Of a stretch of DNA of 64,000 nucleotides, positions 59,892-64,000 are shown piece after piece. Position 1 is the stretch's first letter. The number at the start of each line of letters is the position of its first letter. Position numbers and translations under genes: made by a program. Source of the DNA: Streptomyces griseocarneus (GTDB lineage Bacteria; Actinomycetota; Actinomycetes; Streptomycetales; Streptomycetaceae); assembly GCA_003674045.1 (NCBI GenBank), contig PENC01000002.1, positions 434,001-498,000 of the forward strand, read 5' to 3'. Under the pieces are notes generated by a model. It saw only the letters and a list, made by a program, of their open reading frames with translations, did not search any database and was not told the DNA's origin.

Positions 59892-60623
59892 TTAAGCGTC
59901 CGCCCCGGTGCGCTGCGGCTTCGTCGCGTAGGCCACGAAGCTCTTGCCGATGACGGGGTTGAGGAGCTGCTCGGCGACCCGGGTGGCGGCGGGCTTCTTC
60001 ATGATGTCCCAGACCAGCAGCTTGTGGTACGCGCGGACGGGCAGCGCCTTGTCGTTGTCGACGCCGAAGGCGCACTTGAGCCACCAGTAGGGGCTGTGCA
60101 GGCCGTGCGCGTGGTGGGTGCCGTAGGGCTTGAGCCCGGCCTCCTGCATTTTGCGCAGGAGCTCGTCGGCCCTGTAGATGCGGATGTGGCCGCCCTCGAC
60201 CTCGTGGTACGCGTCGGAGAGCGCCCAGCAGACCTTCTCGGGGCCGTAGCGCGGCACGGTGACGGCGATCCGGCCGCCCGGCTTGAGGACGCGGACCATC
60301 TCCGCGAGCACGCCCTTGTCGTCGGGGATGTGCTCCATGACCTCGGAGATGATGACGACGTCGAAGCTGTCGTCGGGGAAGGGCAGCGCCAGGGCATCGC
60401 CCTCCATGGCGGTGGCGGTGGCACCCTCGGGGGCCTCACCGGCCTCCTTCATGGCCGCGAACCACTTGGCGACCTCGCGTATCTCCTCGGCGTTGCGGTC
60501 GAGCGCGACGACGCGCGCGCCGCGCCGGTAGCACTCGAAGGCGTGCCTGCCCGCACCACAGCCCAGGTCGAGCACGCGATCGCCTGCGGCGAGCGGAAAG
60601 CGGGAGAAATCGACGGTCAGCAC
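59892..60623 (-). CDS. Class I SAM-dependent methyltransferase
   Basis: This 243-residue enzyme has SAM motif RVLDLGCGAGRHAFECYRRG, motif II FDVVIISEVMEHIPDD and the KPGGRIAVTVPRYGPE loop. It is of the type 11 class. Stop and start with the toroid gene are directly adjacent (zero gap). The glycosyltransferase gene lies 181 bp upstream on the same strand. Confidence 0.9.
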   Translation of the reverse strand: MLTVDFSRFPLAAGDRVLDLGCGAGRHAFECYRRGARVVALDRNAEEIREVAKWFAAMKEAGEAPEGATATAMEGDALALPFPDDSFDVVIISEVMEHIPDDKGVLAEMVRVLKPGGRIAVTVPRYGPEKVCWALSDAYHEVEGGHIRIYRADELLRKMQEAGLKPYGTHHAHGLHSPYWWLKCAFGVDNDKALPVRAYHKLLVWDIMKKPAATRVAEQLLNPVIGKSFVAYATKPQRTGADA

Positions 60624-60804
60624 GGAGAGCTCTGCTTTCGCTTGACGGGTCGTATTCGTCGTCGTATTCGTCTACGTCTACTGCTCGCGTTGTGGGCAGG
60701 CGTTCCTCCCCCAGACTTCGTCCGGGAGGTGCCCCCAGGCGGAACAGGTGGGCACAACGCGAGCACGGACGTGCACCCGGGCACGGTCCGAAGCCCCACC
60801 GGCA

Positions 60805-62187
60805 TCAGCCGCGCCGCACGCGGGAGTGCGCCATCGCCGCCCGATACCGCTCCACCGTCCCCACGGCAGCCCGCTCCCACGTGAACCGCTGAAGCACCCG
60901 CTCCCGCCCCGCCGCCCCCAACCGCCGCCGCAGCGACTCGTCGTCGAGCACCCGGCCGAGAGCCGAGGCAAGCGCCCCGGAGTCCCCCGGCGGCACCGCG
61001 AGGCACGTCTCGCCGTCGGGCCCGGCGACCTCCGGGATCGCCCCGCCGGTCGTGGCCACCAGCGCCGTGCCCGTGGCCATCGCCTCCGCCGCCGGCAGCG
61101 AGAAGCCCTCGTACAGCGAGGGAACGCAGGAGACCTGCGCCGAGCGCACCAGGTCGACGAGTTCGGCGTCGCTGATGCCCTTGACGAACTCGACGGCGTC
61201 CGCCAGCCCGCCCCGCCGGATCGCCTCGGCCACCGGCCCGCTCTCCGGGCGCTTGCCGACGACGACGAGGTGCGCGGCCGGGTTCTGCGCGCGGACCACG
61301 GCCAGCGCCTCGACGAGGTACAGGAGGCCCTTGAGGGGGACGTCCGCGCTGGAGGTGGTGACGATCCGCCCCTTCACCTCGGCGACGGACGGGTCCGGCG
61401 AGAAGAGACCGGTGTCGGCGCCGATGTGGACGACGTGCACCCGCTCCGGGGAGACCCCCAGATGGGTGACGATCTCCTGTCGCGAGGAGCCCGAGACGGT
61501 CAGCACGGACGGCAGCCGCCGCGCGACCCGCTTCTGCATCCGGATGAAGCCGTACCAGCGGCGCACGGAGGCCCGGCGCTTCCAGTCGGCGGCGGCGTCG
61601 AGTTCGAGCTGCCGGTCGACGGTGATGGGGTGGTGAATGGTGGTCACCAGCGGCGCGCCGAGCGCCATGGGCCCGCCGAGCAGCCCGTAGCCGAGGGTCT
61701 GGTTGTCGTGCACGACGTCGAACCGGCCGCGCCGCGCGGCGAGATGGCGCCGGGCGCGGAGGCTGAAGGTCAGCGGCTCGGGGAAGCCGCCGGTCCACAT
61801 GGTGGCGACCTCCAGCGCGTCGATCCAGTCGCGGAACTCGTCGCGGGCGGGTGTACGGAAGGGGTCCGGCTGCCGGTAGAGGTCGAGGCTGGGCAGCTCG
61901 GTGAGGCTCACCCGGCCCGGGGCCCTCTCGCCGTCGGTGCCGCCGTCGGTACCGGTGCCGGTGCTGCCCGGCTCGTCCAGTACGGGATACGGCTGGGAAC
62001 CGATGACCTCCACGTGGTGCCCGAGGCGGGCGAGCTCGCGCGAGAGGTGGCGGACGTAGACGCCCTGACCGCCGCAGAACGGGTTCCCTTTATAGGTGAG
62101 CAGAGCGATCCGCAGCGGGCGGTCGCCGCCCCCCTCCACGCGGGTGCCGTCGGACGAGAGTGCTGCCTCTGCGGCCTCAGCGGTCAC
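60805..62187 (-). CDS. Glycosyltransferase family 4
   Basis: This 460-residue GT-B enzyme has the N-terminal donor-free domain (NPFCGGQGVYVRHLSRELAR) and the C-terminal nucleotide-sugar site PSLYEGFSLPAAEAMATG (E-x7-E). GKRPESGPVAEAIRRGG lies before it. It would transfer a sugar from an NDP-sugar, by analogy to lipid or glycan acceptors. It heads the operon with the methyltransferase and toroid genes and is divergent from the kstR-like gene across a 220-bp region holding a KstR box. Confidence 0.92.
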   Translation of the reverse strand: MTAEAAEAALSSDGTRVEGGGDRPLRIALLTYKGNPFCGGQGVYVRHLSRELARLGHHVEVIGSQPYPVLDEPGSTGTGTDGGTDGERAPGRVSLTELPSLDLYRQPDPFRTPARDEFRDWIDALEVATMWTGGFPEPLTFSLRARRHLAARRGRFDVVHDNQTLGYGLLGGPMALGAPLVTTIHHPITVDRQLELDAAADWKRRASVRRWYGFIRMQKRVARRLPSVLTVSGSSRQEIVTHLGVSPERVHVVHIGADTGLFSPDPSVAEVKGRIVTTSSADVPLKGLLYLVEALAVVRAQNPAAHLVVVGKRPESGPVAEAIRRGGLADAVEFVKGISDAELVDLVRSAQVSCVPSLYEGFSLPAAEAMATGTALVATTGGAIPEVAGPDGETCLAVPPGDSGALASALGRVLDDESLRRRLGAAGRERVLQRFTWERAAVGTVERYRAAMAHSRVRRG

Positions 62188-62242
62188 TCTCGGGCCTCCT
62201 TGTCGCTGCTGTCCCGCCGGAGCGTAACGGGCCGCGCTAACC

Positions 62243-62256
62243 TAGAACAAGTTTCA
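62243..62256. promoter_or_regulatory. KstR box between GT4 and the kstR-like gene
   Basis: TAGAACAAGTTTCA fits TnnAACnnGTTnnA exactly. It lies 151 bp before the kstR-like ATG and 56 bp before the GT4 start, so autoregulation, and possibly GT4 control, are expected. Confidence 0.8.
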
Positions 62257-62406
62257 GACTGGGTTGTCCAGAAGCCTCGAATCTACCGGCCGGACAGCCG
62301 GTCGAGCGGGCCGGATCGGGTGATTCGCGCCACGGCCCGACCGCTGCCATGCTGTGCCGTCCGGGCCGTACGGACACGCTGGATGGATTGCCAGGGAACG
62401 GGACAC

Positions 62407-63141
62407 ATGACTACGGACTCCACTACGGGCTCCCGGCCGCGGGCCGCGTCGGCACCGGCGGGCGCGCCCGCGCCGTCCGGGCAGCTCACGCCGTCCGGGC
62501 CTGCCCTGACCGAACGTCAGGAGGCCCGGCGACGCCGCATCCTGGCGGCCACCACGCGGCTGGCGACCCGCGGCGGCTTCGACGCGGTGCAGATGCGGGA
62601 GGTCGCCGAGTCGGCGGATGTCGCGCTCGGCACGCTCTACCGCTACTTCCCGTCCAAGATCCACCTGCTGGTGGCCACCATGCAGGACCAGCTCCAGCAG
62701 CTCCACGAGACGCTGCGCAGGCGCCCTCCGACGGACGGCGACCCGGCGGCGCGCGTGGCGCAGACCCTGATGCGGGCCTTCCGCGCGATGCAGCGGGAGC
62801 CGCACCTGGCGGACGCGATGGTGCGTGCCCTCACGTTCGCCGACCGCTCGGTGAGCTCGGAGGTCGACACGGTCTCGCGGCTGACCACGGCGATCATCCT
62901 GGACGCGATGGGACCGGTGACGGGCCCGGCGGCTCCGGGCCCGGGCGTCTCCCCGGCCGCCGCCCCGGCCCCGACCCCGGAGCAGCTCTCGGCCGTGCGC
63001 GTCATCGAGCACACCTGGCACTCGGCACTGATCACCTGGCTGTCGGGGCGGGCCTCCATCGCCCAGGTGAAGATCGACATCGAGACGGTCTGCCGCCTCA
63101 TCGGGCTCACGTTTCCCGCCCACCCCGTCAGTGCGCGCTGA
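62407..63141 (+). CDS. kstR: TetR-family regulator, KstR-like
   Basis: This 244-residue protein has an Ala/Pro-rich N-terminus, a TetR HTH (about 40-85; DAVQMREVAESADVALGTLY, then RYFPSKIHLL) and a helical ligand domain. The recognition region resembles KstR, the repressor of sterol catabolism in mycobacteria and rhodococci that responds to a steroid CoA thioester. Two KstR boxes in this window (62243 and 45910) support the assignment. A further Pro/Ala insert (PGPGVSPAAAPAPTPE) is present. Confidence 0.85.
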   Translation: MTTDSTTGSRPRAASAPAGAPAPSGQLTPSGPALTERQEARRRRILAATTRLATRGGFDAVQMREVAESADVALGTLYRYFPSKIHLLVATMQDQLQQLHETLRRRPPTDGDPAARVAQTLMRAFRAMQREPHLADAMVRALTFADRSVSSEVDTVSRLTTAIILDAMGPVTGPAAPGPGVSPAAAPAPTPEQLSAVRVIEHTWHSALITWLSGRASIAQVKIDIETVCRLIGLTFPAHPVSAR

Positions 63142-63373
63142 TCGCCCGTCATTTCGGGATTGATCCGTAAAGCCGGATCCCGCCAAGTGCCAACAAGACA
63201 TTCCGGGGGGCGCGTTCGAGTGAACTTGGGGCGCGCATGGCGAGAACTGTGCGCCCTTGCGCCCCCCGCAGGTGCGTTATCCACACCCCTCGTGGTGTCA
63301 CCCAACGGTATGAATGGGGCGACACCCGGCGCAGTGCCGCGCCGGGAAAAGCGGGAGGGCGGGGGCAGACACC

Positions 63374-63991
63374 GTGATCCGGGTCCTACTGGTGCACGAC
63401 ATCCATCTGCTGCGCGCGGCCCTGGCGGTGCTCATCGCCAGAGAGCCGGACCTGGAGGTCTCGGCGGCTCCCTGGACCCGTGCGGCGATCATGTCCCGCG
63501 CCGTGCTGCCGGACGTGTGCGTGGTCGACATGGACAGCCCTGAGGCCGGGGGCCCCGACGGCCTGCGCCGGCTGGCCGGCCGCGCTCCGGCCGGTCCCGC
63601 GGACGGGTCCCCCGCGCTCCTCGCCCTGGCCACGGCGGAACGCCCGGGGCCGCTGCGCCGGGCGTACGAGGAGCGAGCCCTGGGGTACTTGAGCAAAAAC
63701 GCTTCACCTGATCGCCTCGTGGAAGGGATACGGCATGTGGCCAAAGGCGAGCGCTACATCGACGAATCGCTCGGCTACAGCTTCCTCCAGGCCTCCGAGA
63801 TCCCGCTGACGAGACGTGAACTGACCGTCCTCTCCCTGGCCGCCGAGGGCGCCACGATCGGCGAGATCGCCCGCAGCCTCCACCTGTCGAACGGCACGGT
63901 GCGCAACTACATGGCGGCGATAACCCGCAAGACGGGAGCACGGAACCGGGTGGACGCGATCCGCATCTCGCGGGGTGCGGGGTGGGTGTGA
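63374..63991 (+). CDS. LuxR-type response regulator without adjacent kinase
   Basis: The 205 residues start from GTG 63374. The receiver has the putative phospho-Asp in VCVVDMDSP, Thr in ALATAE and Lys in GYLSKNASP. The first acidic pair is HD (LLVHDIH) instead of DD, so phosphorylation may be weak. The LuxR HTH is intact (LTRRELTVLSLAAEGATIGE, then HLSNGTVRNYMA). It resembles the DesR-like regulator at 47950. No kinase is visible beside it. Confidence 0.9.
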   Translation: MIRVLLVHDIHLLRAALAVLIAREPDLEVSAAPWTRAAIMSRAVLPDVCVVDMDSPEAGGPDGLRRLAGRAPAGPADGSPALLALATAERPGPLRRAYEERALGYLSKNASPDRLVEGIRHVAKGERYIDESLGYSFLQASEIPLTRRELTVLSLAAEGATIGEIARSLHLSNGTVRNYMAAITRKTGARNRVDAIRISRGAGWV

Positions 63992-64000
63992 CGGCCTGCC

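Noticed and set aside
60624..60804. Possible small gene in the gap between the GT4 and methyltransferase genes
   Set aside because: The stretch holds a CTCCCCCAGAC/GTCCGGGAGG hairpin type common in Streptomyces gaps and no frame with a ribosome site.
57261..60884. A 1207-codon plus-strand frame across the XRE, toroid and methyltransferase genes
   Set aside because: It runs antisense to three well-supported genes and shows no domain, only low-complexity composition typical of shadow frames.

Overview
This is a high-GC actinomycete chromosome window, almost certainly from Streptomyces. The signs are strong third-position G/C bias, GTG/TTG starts, HtaA and EfeUOB iron genes, a DesK/DesR-type two-component pair, a Streptomyces-type RNase P RNA, and small DUF6243, DUF397 and KstR-type families. 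Most of it reads as conserved core chromosome. The exception is an accessory region at about 17.4-29.7 kb.

1-13.4 kb: the end of an MFS exporter and map, then an iron/heme block. The block holds a heme oxygenase, two HtaA heme-binding surface proteins, a hemin ABC importer (hmuTUV), efeO-efeB-efeU and a lipoprotein that overlaps efeU. Palindromes resembling the DmdR/IdeR iron box precede the heme oxygenase (1874), the divergent hta/hmu promoters (5894), efeO (9024) and, further on, a siderophore-binding lipoprotein (40105). 13.5-17.4 kb: a primase-polymerase-like protein, a TetR regulator with three matching operators beside a DUF6243 gene, a DDAH-type hydrolase and an Rsm22 protein.

17.4-29.7 kb (accessory): first a deletion derivative of a gene found intact at 34.3 kb. 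Next a cassette of methyltransferase, GntR regulator, small ORF, Cys-rich zinc-type protein, radical SAM/SPASM protein with an odd Cys/Pro tail, and APH-fold kinase. Then a 7.45-kb integrated element (about 22187-29648) with a tyrosine integrase, excisionase-like protein, serine recombinase, XRE/DUF397 pair and a run of tiny coupled genes. Both ends of this element lie in copies of the 3' end of rnpB, and both carry paired ATCGCCAC repeats. The intact rnpB is at 33561-33968 on the opposite strand. Together with the duplicated 17.4/34.3-kb gene this suggests that an inverted duplication of the rnpB-3'/DUF6247 locus became an insertion hot spot.

29.7-64 kb: yaaA, an RNB ribonuclease, MerR, rnpB, a toxin-antitoxin-like pair, eda, RNase H/phosphatase, a CTG-initiated zinc-ribbon protein and a Nif3 protein. 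After these come the siderophore lipoprotein and an alcohol dehydrogenase-SDR-MaoC set whose MaoC gene carries a KstR box. They are followed by a histidine kinase and response regulator split by a secreted-protein gene, an amidase, lpd, a second APH-kinase neighbourhood with an XRE regulator, and a GT4-methyltransferase-toroid operon. The window ends with a kstR-like gene carrying its own KstR box and a LuxR-type regulator. A dispersed intergenic repeat (GGGGCGCGGGGAACTGCGCG-type) occurs at least eight times.
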